NCBI GenBank assembly: GCA_964247055.1
Contig: OZ176050.1
Coordinates: 12,276,001-12,340,000 of the forward strand
DNA length: 64,000 bases
DNA from: Paragordius varius
Lineage: Eukaryota; Nematomorpha
Direction of reading: 5' to 3'
Shown: in pieces, positions 1-18,485 of the stretch
Position numbering within the stretch: position 1 is the stretch's first letter
How the letters are laid out: every line of letters begins with the position of its first letter
Notes under the pieces: generated by a model
Database searches by the model: none
Told to the model about the DNA's origin: nothing
What the model saw: only the letters and a program-made list of their open reading frames with translations
Program-made: the position numbers and the translations under genes

Positions 1-1400
1 CCCCAACAATAGCATCGCCCTTTTTCAAATTAGGCCTCCAATTGCCCACCCCGTGTAAAAAATGGTTTTATTTTAAAGGAATATCACAAAAATCTAGTCT
101 TTGAAATTTTCCGGAAAACGTGTTAGACCATTTGATTTCATATATGATTTATTTTTACTTTATAACAATTGCGCCGAACATAGTTGGCTCGCTTTTTTTA
201 TTTAGTCCCTTTTTTACCCGCTTGCCCCGTAAAATGCCATTTTTTTCAAAAAAATTAAGTCCACAAAAATAATTTATTGAATCTATTTTTTTCTTGGGGG
301 AGTGCGAGTAAAAATTCAATAAGAATTCCAAGTATTCCTGTTAAAAGGCAAATATTTTAGTCCACCGTTTATTTGATGATAGCTGCTGGGTAAGGAGATA
401 CCCGCTAAAAAATGACCCGTCATATCGAAATAGCGTGCCTTTGGGGTTACGTCCTGATAAATGCGCCACCATAAAATGATTTTTTAGTTTTGAGGCAAAT
501 TTTTAAAAACTAATGAGAGCATATGGAATTAATCATGATTTCAGGTATTCTCCGTAAAAAGGCAAAAATATTAATCAAGTGCTTTTTTGCATCAGCCTCT
601 GGGTAGGAATCTACCCGCCAACAACTGGGCCACCATATCGATAATGACTTTGGAGGCAAATTTTGGAAAACTTATCAGGCCAAATGATTTTAATAAGGGC
701 TTGAAATATTACCCCTAAAAAGGCAAAAATTTAAGTGGAGGAATTTTATTAAATTAGCCGTTAATTAGGCCCTTGCCCTGAAAATGCGCTATCATAGAAT
801 GACTTTTTGGTTTTGAGGCAATTCTTCAAAAATCCCAATATAGAATCAATTATGATTCCAGGTATTACCCGAATTAAGGCAAAAATTTTAATCGAGTTTT
901 TTTTCGCCCGGGGACCCGCGTAAAGCGCGCCATATCTATACAGCATGTCTTTATTTCAGAAAACCTATGAGACTGATAGGAACATATGGAATCCATGATG
1001 ATTCCAGATATTACCCATATAAAGGCAAAAATTTTGCCCATGCTTTTTTATACCTGCCCTTGGGTAAGGACCTACCAGCCAAAAACTGCGATACTATATA
1101 GAAATGCTTAGTTTGAAGCTAATTAAATTTATGAAGCCATATGAGCTCATTCAAAGCATGAAATATTACCCGTAACTAGATAAAGTCAGTGTTTTTTTAG
1201 CCGTTAATTTAGGGCCTAACGATTATTTAGTGTTGAGGTATTTTGTCGAATAACCGATGAGACGATGGTATCAAAGATGATTCCAAATATTTGCCCTATA
1301 AAGGCAAAGAATTTAACTCTGCGCTTTTCCCCTATAAGTCTATGGGTAGGGGTCTACCGGTTTAAAACTGAGACGCCATACATTTATCTAGTAAAAATAT
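1..1400. repeat. Degenerate tandem satellite block
   Basis: A recurring core, a 'tattacccgtaaaaaggcaaa'-like phrase followed by an A/T run, appears near 330, 545, 700, 860, 1005, 1160 and 1290. That is a unit of roughly 130-210 bp. A second recurring phrase, 'gggtaggaatctacccgcc'-like with an inner inverted repeat, comes near 390, 600, 1065 and 1345. Copies are strongly diverged and the block continues past the left edge of the window. No coding potential was seen. Confidence 0.6.
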
Positions 1401-2375
1401 AAATTATTAATTTTCGTGTAAAATGATTCACTCGCTGCCAATAAAAATATAATAAATAGAAATTGCTCTTTATATTAGTAGGAAAGATAATTGAAAAAAC
1501 AGTAATTAACATTATAATGGTAATCTATTAACCTTCATTAACTTTGTGAGGGGTGTCCAACACAAATGGCTTCGGGGCTCAAAAAAATCGGCACCCATTC
1601 AAAAATAACATGGGATTTAATATTATTACAAACATAAGACTTTAAAAAATTCCCCGAATATAGGCATATATTCAAATAATTGATAGTTAATCTGTTAAGC
1701 GATAAAATGATTATTAATAAAAAAACACATAGTACTTTAATCGAATCGCTAAGGATAAAATTCGGTCCATTTTTATATTTAACGGTAATGTATTAATTAA
1801 CGCTTTATCCAAAATTAGTTTTTTTTAAACTTAAGCAAAACATTAAAACATAAAAAATAATATTTAATGGATATTAATTCAACTATTTCGTTTTAACTAA
1901 GATTTCATACAGCATAATTTTGCCATAGTAATTCATTTGATACTTATTAAGATTTACGCTCTCTGCACAAGAAGTCGTGGCGCGCTATCTTAAATAGATA
2001 CTTCTAAAAATGTTTGATACGGTCCATTTAATTAAGAAAGCAAAGCAGAACACAAATACAAGTGTAATGATGACACATGGGCAAAGAAGACGATGACTCA
2101 ACTTTTTAAAGTGATATGTATATACATTAGTAGAAACAAAACATAAAAAGTACCTTTCTATTAAAACCATTTACTAAATATTCACGTTTCTATTCCTTAT
2201 TCGCTACCCAAAGGCTAAAAAATAGTGTGCGTTTTTGTTAACTAAACTTAAAAGTTTAGGAATTTCGATTAAACATAAAAAATAAACATATTCAGAATAT
2301 ACGTCCTTATAAAGGGTATATTAGTTGTGAGTAATCGAAGACAATCGGATGGATCTACTCTATATATTGATGATG
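1401..2375. other. AT-rich stretch without a recognised gene
   Basis: No exon supported by splice sites and conserved protein was found. Near 1550-1580 there is a fragment resembling a hAT terminus ('ggggtgtccaacac'). The short ORF on the minus strand at 1985-2170 has no recognisable content. Confidence 0.4.
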
Positions 2376-2937
2376 TCATGAAGAATTCATGGTCAACCTA
2401 ATATTCCAAACAATTTTCATTTTACAGTTTAAGCAGATTACATTCTTTTGTTATATTATAAAAATCAAATGTACCTGTGTATAATGTGTAACATCGTCAC
2501 TGTTTTGATTGTGGTCACCATACCTAAACAATATTGTTATTGCAATTAATTTTAATTTTTGCATAAATAATTATATATATTAAAAAGAAATTTTATTTAT
2601 ATATGATGCGACACAGACAAATAAAATATAAATAATTTCAAAATTAATGAATTACCTGAAAATATATTTTTCTTTATTCCAAGCATCAAAAACCTGCTCC
2701 CATGAGACAGGACCTCCGTTAGATCTCAAAATATTTTGTCCGCCATTGTCAAAATCTGTATAAAATTAAGTCATTTTTTCTGCCAAGAAATTTAAAATAA
2801 ATTAAAATAAAATGGAGTTATTTAAAACAGTTATCGCAGCTTTTACCCGATGTCCTTCTTTCGGCTTGTGTATCATGATGGTAATGACATGTTTCGACAT
2901 TTTGATTAGCTCTGGCTGCTCCTTCCGAATACCAATT
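2376..2937 (-). CDS. Unrecognised gene, 3' exons (partial)
   Basis: Two phase-matched exons are visible on the minus strand: 2937-2847 (acceptor CTCTAG, donor CGG|GTAAAA) and 2755-2656 (acceptor ATACAG, donor CAG|GTAATT). The first ends in phase 1 and the second begins with two bases, so the reading frame continues. The second exon contains the phrase GGPVSWEQVFDAWNKEKY. A possible terminal exon, 2397-2376, adds only six residues before TGA and is weak. The 5' exons were not found; they may lie between 2938 and 3110. I do not recognise the protein. The biased but non-low-complexity composition and correct splice phases make it more likely real than chance. Confidence 0.4.
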
Positions 2938-5070
2938 CTAGAGTATGAGGTTTAAATTTCTTTTGAATATTTTTGATATTTGGTTTTTGGTTAGAATAAC
3001 TCTTTAAATTGTTTTTTTAACCGAATCTCCACAAAATTATTTATGGATTTCATAAAAATAACTTCTTCTATGACTCGTGAGCTCATACCTAATGACAATG
3101 CCATGATAGAGCATTATTGGAATTTATATCTCATCAGATAGACTTTATTGTCAAATCAGAGGATGTTTCAATATTATTACAGGCAAACATCTCTTTTTGT
3201 GAAAAAACCCAAAAATGCATCATTTATGTGTTAACTCTCATCGGTCAAAATAAGAAAAAAAAATTTCACCAATATAAAGTAAATACAGAAAAATCGCTTG
3301 TTTTCACGCCAAACCACGAGCGCGCAATTATTATATAATTATAAAAATATTCGTTTTATCCGAATATTTGATTCTAAAATATTTGATGTATAATTTACTC
3401 ATTTTTAAGTAGTAAGTATTTATATAAGCGCTTTAAATTGTCCATAAAATAATCATTGGACAGATTATGTTTATAAAAATTCAAAGAAAAAAACTTTTAA
3501 TACTAATATAATACCATGCAACAAACAATACAAAAACAGGTAAAAATTATTGAAAACAGTAACGGCACAAAAAATATTAGCTTCCAATGTGTGAAATGCG
3601 CATAATCACTTGCTCGTTTTAAATTCCAAAATAGTATTATCTGAATAAGAATTGGTTTACCTGCTATATTTTTATGTAAAAATTTTGAAAAAACGAATTT
3701 TTGCGTAGCTAAAAAAATGGCACAATATTGAAGAGGTTTTTAAGTTATTTCTTAGACTGAACTAGCGTAAAGCATTTTTGAATATCAAAACACACTTTTT
3801 AAAATTTAGCGCACATTTTGGTATTAATTTATTCATTTAAATAACTTATATGGAAAAATAATGCCCTTTGCATCTTTCTAAAATTTATCTTATTTTTTAG
3901 AAATGTTCGATTGTGGCATTTAGCTTTTTTAAAATATTTACCGTAATGTGCTTGAAATAGTTTTGATTAGATTAGGGAAAAACTATCGTAAATGTTTTTT
4001 AAAAAAACTGCCTGCGCTTCATACCAATGTTTTGGGCAATCGAATAAAATTGATCAATCAATTCTTGAACAGAGGGCGAAAGAAATAATTGGTTTAATAT
4101 ATTTTTACAGAATAAATTAACATAATTTATAATAGATTTAAGTAAGTCTTACCATTTTTAACATCATTTTAGCCTTTACACTGGATCGTTCTTTATTATG
4201 TAAATCCAAAATTATATTTTGATCTCGAAACGATGGAATAGTGCCATTGATTTGATCCACTAAAACACACAAAACCATGTAAAATAATATGAATTGAAGG
4301 TGGTCATGGTGAAAATAATTTTTTTACCCAATAAATGGTATTCAAAGAACCAGAGAAGGATAATATAATAGGATGACTTAATTGGATACATAATAAAATA
4401 TGTGTATTAGTTAAAAAATATTTGGTACCAAAAAATTGTTTTTAATCCCTTTAACCTTGGTCAATTTTAAAGGGGTTATCCAAATATATAAGGTCAGATT
4501 TGTTTACTATTCGATATAAATTTAAACAAAAAAAACCTCAAATCGTGATGGGGTATAATAGCTAAAACTAATACACCTCTTTTATACAAACACTATCTCT
4601 ATTATATCCAATTTTATTGTGAGGGGCCTGTCGCTAATGTTAATTTAATAGAAGTTGCCTAATTAAAAGCCATTTTGAAATATAATTTCAACCCCAAACC
4701 TTGTTTAAATATTGACATATACAAATGTTATGGGTCAAACAATCAAAATTATACTTAATTATGTAGTGCGTGCTGTTTAAAGTTTAAAAAATATGATAAT
4801 TGCTATCCGATAAAACCAGAAAACGAGTTTATAATTTAGATAACGAATGAGAAATGTAAAAAACTTATATTAATGACATTAATAGATGAAAGGATATTTT
4901 ATTACCAAAAAAGCGGGTGATACATATTTACCAGATTTAAAACTCTTTTAATTTTCAAGTTTGATCAATAAAAATTCATAATAAATCCATACTTTGCATC
5001 AATAACCCAAAGATAATTTTTTAAACAATAATTCAATAAACTAAACAATTTATTATTTTTTTCCATGTAA
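2938..5070. other. Intergenic AT-rich DNA
   Basis: Between the unrecognised gene and the CLPB stop codon I see no supported exon. The ORF at 3117-3338 (+) has a non-ATG start and no conserved content. The sequence is mostly A/T runs. The 5' exons of the neighbouring minus-strand gene could begin near 3000-3110. Confidence 0.35.
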
Positions 5071-11435
<6,365 letters not shown>

Positions 11436-14400
11436 ATGAACCAATTTCAAATTTTGGTGATTTTATCAAGTAAATTTTTTCGCTATTAATTTATTAGGTT
11501 TTTTGTCTATATCAATATATTTATGCGGATTTTTGCAAATTAAATATTCATTATCCAATAAATCAACTCCACTTAATCCAATTGTACATGGGACCAAAAA
11601 AACCAAGATTATTTTATTCATTATAGATGCTCTGCGATTTGATTACTTTTTCCCTGATGATGCTGATTCGAAACATTTTTATCATAATAATTTTCCCTTA
11701 TTAAATCAAATATATCAACAAAGTAGGGATGGACAAATTTTATTTTATAAATTTTTGGCTGATCCCCCTACGACTACGGGCCAGAGAATTAAAGCACTTA
11801 CATCTGGTACAATTCCAACCTTTTTTGAACTAAAAAATAGTTTTAATAGCGAAACTATGATTGAAGATAATTTGTTACATCAACTTAGCAGCATTGGAAA
11901 ACGCATTATATTTTTGGGAGATGATACATGGCTATCATTATACTCCAATGAAACGTTTTATGAAGTATATAAAACATTTTAGCATAATTCGAGTTTTTTA
12001 TATTATATTTTTTTAATATTATTACTAAAAGGAATTATATTTACTTTGGTTTTAATGTCTCAGACTGGATTATTGGACAGTAAAATTATTAGGATTTTAT
12101 CTGGAAAATAGTATTAAAATAATTTAAAATGGTTCAACTGCATATTCCTATGTATTCACAACTGCTGTATTTAACGCCACTGCGATCTATAACCGTATAT
12201 TACCATAAACTTTTTAAACCATTGGCCTGCGAAGATTTATAATATTTACATTTAGCATTTTATTTATCATTAATTCTACATCTGTACTTTGCATTTTGTG
12301 ATTGAAAAATAATTTAACATATTTTCTTTCTTTATAAAATGGGTCTATACATAAGCGAGGCCTGTCTAATCAACTTTTTACCCTTATCTTCTAAAATATA
12401 TATATACAGTGGCGTATGGAGTAAAACAATATTAGTCTATAGAAGAATAAAAAAATGTTTTTTTAGAAAAACAAAGGGATATTATAGATATGTGTACTGA
12501 CAACTAGGATTGTTTTTTTAAAAAAAAACTTTTTTTTATTCTTTTATGGACTACTATTGTTTTACTCCATACGCTACTGTAAATTTATTGTCCCTTCTAC
12601 TCTTTATAGGCATATCCCTTTCCATCTTTCATTGTCAAAGATTTACACACTGTAGATGATGGGATAATTAAACACATTTTCTCATTTTTACCAAGTGCTG
12701 ATAATAATGATACAAATAATCGTAATGATAATAATCGTGCCAATATAATATTTAACGAAGAAAAAAAAGTTTTAGATTGGGATTTATTGATAGCCCATTT
12801 TTTGGGTGTTGATCATTGTGGACATTGGTTGGGTATAAATCATCCAGCTATGCGGAAAAAGTTGAGGCAAATGGATATACTTTTACAGTAACTATTTGGA
12901 ATTTTTTTTAAAATTGTTTTTTGTAAGAAATTTCAAATCGCGTTACATGTGTGTGAATAGTTTTATTATAAATGACCTTTTGTACGGTTATATTAATGAA
13001 ATTCATACAAGTGTTTCGAACAAAATTTTTTTTTGATATTTTGGCAGAAATAGTTAGAAGCTATTTGGATGGTTAAATAAAATTAAAATATAATTATTGC
13101 CTCCTATTAATATTTGTAATCATTGAATTCCTTTTAATATTTATCAAAATGACATTTGGAACATCAGTTAAATCGCTTGAAAAGGGTTTTTATATTATTA
13201 AAAAAACATTTTTCCATATATTCCAAATTTTTATTTTAGCGAAATCATAAGGAAATTAGACAATGATACCATTTTGCTGGTATTTGGCGATCACGGGGCC
13301 ACCTCATCAGGTGATCATGGCGGAGAATCTAAACTTGAAATCGAATCTTTCTTATTTGCTTATTCTAACGTGCCAAGATTTATGACTCAACCAAAATTTG
13401 TAGGCATTTAACCTGAATTTATATCTTATGAATTTTTCCAGATTTAACATGAATTATTATCGAGCTTTTGAATTTTTTTGAGAAATTTTTAGCGATGTAT
13501 TACAACAACAATTAATAAGGTACATGTTTTGACGGGTCAAAGAATTAAAACTAAGCAGTCGTTGTAACTAAATTCCAATAAATTTAGCCGTTTAAAATGG
13601 TTAGTAATATCAAGTTTTTTCCGAGATTTACATATTATTCCATTATAATTTATTTAAAACCATTGTTTTTAAATAATATAATATACTACGTGTCAATATA
13701 TGTTTGAAATTGACTGTTATTGTGGATAAGCGATTAAATTGTTTAATTATCACATAGATTTTTTGAATGTATTTTTTGTTTTTCTTGCCTTATTGTACAT
13801 TAGGTAACTACTTGACAAAAATTATGTGTATATTTTCGGTGCTAAAGATTTAATAATTACTTCCTTAAACAATATACAAATGCATTTATTGAGTTTTGAT
13901 TTGTCGTTTTAGATGAATAGTCAGGATAGCCGAATTTCAAGCATTTGGCAAATAGATCTTGTCCCAACCATATCTGCCCTCTTTTCCATTCCGATTCCAT
14001 TTTCAAATTTTGGTCGAATTATTCCAGATTTCTTATTAACTTCGCCATCTAATGTCAATAATTCATTGACTGACGCCAAAGTGACTGATAAACTTTATCA
14101 TTTCGTTTTGGAGAATTGGAATCAAGTATTTTTTTAATAACACTCGACAAAAAATTTTGAATTTTGTAATCGCGATTAATTAATTTAAATGTTTTAAAAA
14201 TCCGAAATTTGACCCCACATGATTTTGAAAAAATTAACAGTTTGTAATTTTCAAAAAAATCCAAGAATCGGGTACTTGATCAAATATTTTATGAGATATC
14301 GAGATATTGATAATATGAAACTCTTAATCTATAAATCCTTTGGAAGGGGAAAATAGTGTATAAAGGTGTTATTATATTTGAATATATTTATACACGTTTG

Positions 14401-17400
14401 TGATGAGCTCGCAAAAAAACAAAAAATTTGAATATGGTTATTTCAAATCAACTATTTTAATGAAATTTTTTATAAATTATATATTTATATTTATAAGATA
14501 TAATTTTGTATGCTTTATTTAATGATATATTTATATTTAATATCTTTATATGTAATAAAATATTTGATCAAGTCTCCGATTTGATTTTTTTAGATAAATT
14601 CTCTTTAGGTCAAAAAGGTTCAATTTCGGATTTAGAACATTTAAATCAGTTAAAATTTAAGTTTTTAGAATTGTCAGTTAAAAAAGCTAAAATTTTTTGT
14701 CTAGTATATTTATAATAATTTTTATGGAACTTCATTTAATATTAGCCTTTGTCATTTCATCGCAAATAAATTTCTGAAAATTATTTATCTAATTGGCCAA
14801 TTTTTTTTCATATATGTAATTTTTTATTTATAAATACACATATAATATGAGGTAGAACAAATATGGCAACTTCAAGGGTTAGAAACAAAATTAGACTCCG
14901 TTGAAAAACTTGAATTAAATCGAAACAGGAACGCCTTAAAGGATATGTCAGAACTAATAGTCAGTTTTCATCATTTAAATGGTATGCTTTACTTAACTAC
15001 AAGCCATTTAATATTTATTAAAAAAAAATTTATAATATAACCCTTTTTAAAATACATTCATAAGCCTATGCTTAGAATTAAAACTATTTAAAGTGTTTAT
15101 TATTTAAGAATCGGTTGTAAGAAAATTTTAAGTCGTTTTTCTATTTTTAAGACGGTATGTTATTGCACCTCTAATAAAAATTACCTTTTTTTTAAAAATC
15201 TATCAATTACATTGATTTCGATTCTTTAAATATTATATATTTTCATACCACAGATTTAACCAATCTGACCGATTATCAAAACAAATTCATAGATTTAGCT
15301 TTGGATCATATTGCAAACATACAACGATTAGCTAGAAAATATTGGGTCTCATTTTACTATCCCTTTATGTATATCGGTTTATTTGGCTTATGTTTTGCTT
15401 TCATAACGTATACATTGGAATATCTACACTGTTTTTTATATAACCCCAAATTTAATACCTATAAACGGGAATGTGGTAGGGAGAATAGCTTTTTCCCAAT
15501 AATATTTATACCCATATTAATTACTTTGTTTATAACTTTGAAACTATTATTTCCTTCCTGGACCTTTGCAATCTCTACTCTTGTGATACTTGATTTCATT
15601 TGCATTTACCTTTTATTCAAGCACATACTTAAAATATTAAAAGAATTTACATTAACCTTACATTTTCACCCACCATTAACTTGCAAAAATATGGATATTC
15701 TTACGGAAGATTTTGAGATTAAGCCAGATTTTGACAATGAAAACCTAAAATACGGCCCGAAAAATGATTTTTTACTACACTATTACAGCAGGGCAAAAAA
15801 TGGTTATGGAAAAATTTCATTTTTCATACCCATAATTCTTTTGCTAATTTTATGTTCAGTTCCAAGCATTGCTTTATTCTCAAACAGTTACATTGAACGG
15901 GAAGATTGCATGTCAAAGTTTGTAATTGTGAGCCTAACAATTGGATTAGCTATTATATCCATTTATCCATCACTGATGATATTTGATAAAAATCTACCTC
16001 TTCAAAATGTAAAATTTTGCAGTAAAACTCAAAGATTTTTTCCTTTTAGCTTGTTTAAACAATGGTTAAAAAAGCGGCAAGATGTTAGAAAAATTATACT
16101 TATAACCTTCGCTCTATGCCTTTGTATTCGTTTTAGTTTATATACAGGGCCCGCGGTCGCCCAAAAACAAAATATGCAAGGTGCAAATAACTTGAGCGTA
16201 CGAATTCCGCCTAAAATTGGTAATTGGATAACATTCAAAAGTAATTTAGACTTAATTTATAATCAATGGTCCATGATTGAAAATAAACTCAATTCATATG
16301 AGCCAAAATTGCATTTATGGAGTACACGATGTAGATCTCAAGCTTTGGAAGCTGGAACTTGTGCTAAAAACTCTAATAGTGATGAAATTATTAAATACTT
16401 TAACAATAACACTAATTTAAATTTCACCTTATTAGTTTTTGTGGCGATTCGACATATAGTTGCTGTAATTTTATCAATTTCCCTACCTTCTTGGTGGATG
16501 TTAGTTAAGTTATTTGGGAGTAATACTCTGTTTTGCAAAAAAACAATTATTTTAATGGTCTCTGGTTTATGCTTGATATATAACTTGGGCACCGATATAG
16601 TTACGAATCATAGTTTTGATTCAAAATACGCATTTATATCTTTGTTCATCCATTTAACCCTATATGTTTTACAAAGACTTGTCATTTTAATATCAGTCTC
16701 TACGATTGGAACTGCCTTAATATCAAAAATTTTGGATATATTCCAAAGATTATGTGGGAGTCAATGTTGTAGCACACTAATTATTAACAATAAACGTAAG
16801 GATATTTTAAATGTCACAATTTTCTTTGCGATATATTTGCATTTATTATGGTTGATGGGACCAATATTGACTGAACAATGGTTCCAATACATTTTCTACA
16901 CTTATGTTTTATGCGCATATGTATATCACATTCAAACCATTCTGCCTCTAATGCTCCAACACAATAGCAACACAAATATCTGTGCCTGTAAGTATTTTAT
17001 ATAATATTATTTTTATATTTGCTACTTTGTATTATTTCTTAGAATATTCTGCTGGGTTTTATTAATAATTTTTTATCAATTTATATAATATACGTAAAAA
17101 ACTGTCAGCCCCGAGCAAGCGAATGTTAAACTTTTTACAAGTCTGATATATATGTCCTTACCCTTTGAAAAGAACAAAAAAGGTTTTAAACTGTATTTAT
17201 TATTATTATATAATTTTTTTCGTATTCTCCTTATCGTAATCGTAAAATGCTTTGATATATTTTTCTTATTACAACAATATTAATCCTAAAAATACACTTA
17301 AAAATCTCATTTACCATATAGTTTACATTGTTATTGGCGCCCTATGGTTGAGTTTGGGCAATTGGGGTTTTTTCCTCACACAACATCAGACTGAAATCTC

Positions 17401-18044
17401 AGCTATTCCTTGGCGTGTCGCATTTACAAACATTTTAACGGAATCAGAAATCTCCAAAAAATATCACCTTAATGACCATACTATTCTTACTACACTTTTT
17501 AATAAAAATATCACGTTTTCTCATGTAAAAAAATTGTTGGCGCCTTTTGGAGAACCCTGGAAACTGGTTTCTGCTTATAACATTGTCTCTCATACGTTTT
17601 CGGCTCAGGTTGGGAAATTTGTTAAACTTATTTTTTATGTCCGTCTTTTAGTTCAAAAAGTTTATAAATTCTGCTATAAAAAATGGCTTTTTAATTCTAA
17701 TACCGTTTTGATATTAACTTATTATTTTTTTTAGATTATGTCCCTTTTGATAGGAGTTCATATCCAAGTTCCTAATGTTTTACCAAATATGAAATCTCAT
17801 ATAATTAATTCAATCCTCTTTTTTATGTTGTGTAAGGTACTAATAGATATTCATATTTTTAAATTTAATGATTAATTTTATACAAATTATAATATTTTTA
17901 CCTTTTTTGTAGATACTTATGTGTACCGTGTGCGTTTTTGTTCAACGGCGACATCTCATGCTATGGGCCATATTTTTCCCCAGATTCATATATGCCTTGT
18001 GGGAATATGCTATATTATCTCTTCTTTATTTGACTTTTTCATGA
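11436..18044 (+). CDS. PIGO: PIGO: GPI ethanolamine phosphate transferase 3
   Basis: Eleven exons: 11436-11469, 11498-11964, 12610-12887, 13240-13399, 13913-14125, about 14572-14703, 14852-14981, 15254-16987, 17322-17608, 17735-17836, 17913-18044. Total about 3669 nt, 1222 aa (human PIGO is about 1090). The enzyme adds ethanolamine phosphate to the third mannose of the GPI precursor in the ER membrane. An N-terminal membrane anchor precedes the alkaline-phosphatase-like lumenal domain with FIIDALRFD (metal-ligand D55), [17 protein letters not shown] (catalytic Thr near 103-105), [14 protein letters not shown] and [14 protein letters not shown]. Exon 8 encodes a long multi-pass membrane region; the C-terminus has the family-typical [17 protein letters not shown]. 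The exon 5/6 junction is not canonical (see findings). Intron 1 is 28 nt; intron 2 holds a MITE. Confidence 0.93.
11470..11497 (+). other. PIGO intron 1, 28 nt
   Basis: GTAAAT...TTATTAG. Removal joins [11 protein letters not shown] to [12 protein letters not shown] as one hydrophobic anchor helix. Without removal the frame meets TAA at once. Confidence 0.85.
12407..12579. mobile_element. Tc1/mariner-type MITE in PIGO intron 2 ('CAGTRGCGTATG' family)
   Basis: Terminal inverted repeats CAGTGGCGTATGGAGTAAAA and its complement at the right end are flanked by TA on both sides, the target site of Tc1/mariner elements. The centre ('ggatattatagatatg') is shared with the copy at 23914-24095. Non-coding. 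Confidence 0.8.
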
Positions 18045-18485
18045 TTTATATGCGCCCAGATTATAATAAATTTATTATATTATATTTTCTGGCATGTGAA
18101 CGTTAAGTTTTAAAGTCCGAAAAGGGCTGGAAAAAATAAATTTTTGATTAGCATATATTGTTTTAACATCTTACACCTAGATTCATTTATAAACGTCATT
18201 TTGGATTTAAAACCAACAGTTTTTTGACTTACTTTCCTTTTATTTTCGATATTATAAATATAATATTCTGGAGTCAAAATTTTGAACCCATAAAAACTTT
18301 TATCGTTATTAGATAACGTATTAATTATAGCCAAATTAACTTTTTATTAGTATTTAAAACTGAAAAACTAATGATTTTAACATTTATATTGTTTTGCAAT
18401 ACATCTGTGTGTTTAGTTGCGGTAAATTTTAAAATATTTTTAAACATTAAACAAGTATTCTAGAACAATCACATATGCTTAAAAT
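18045..18485. other. Gap between PIGO and tetraspanin genes
   Basis: 440 bp between the PIGO stop and the next start codon. No exon is supported; it should hold the PIGO 3' end and the promoter of the tetraspanin gene. ORFs on the minus strand here have no recognisable content. Confidence 0.4.

Noticed and set aside
1985-2170. Small membrane protein ORF on the minus strand
   Set aside because: Hydrophobic ORFs of this size arise often by chance in such AT-rich DNA; no splice context or similarity.
14506-14715. Independent small ORF
   Set aside because: Its second half is PIGO exon 6 ([10 protein letters not shown] and following), matching the PIGO stretch between the catalytic domain and the membrane region.
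16029-16592. Minus-strand ORFs of 69 and 84 codons
   Set aside because: They are antisense to PIGO exon 8, which is a single long conserved membrane-coding exon; no family match and non-ATG starts.
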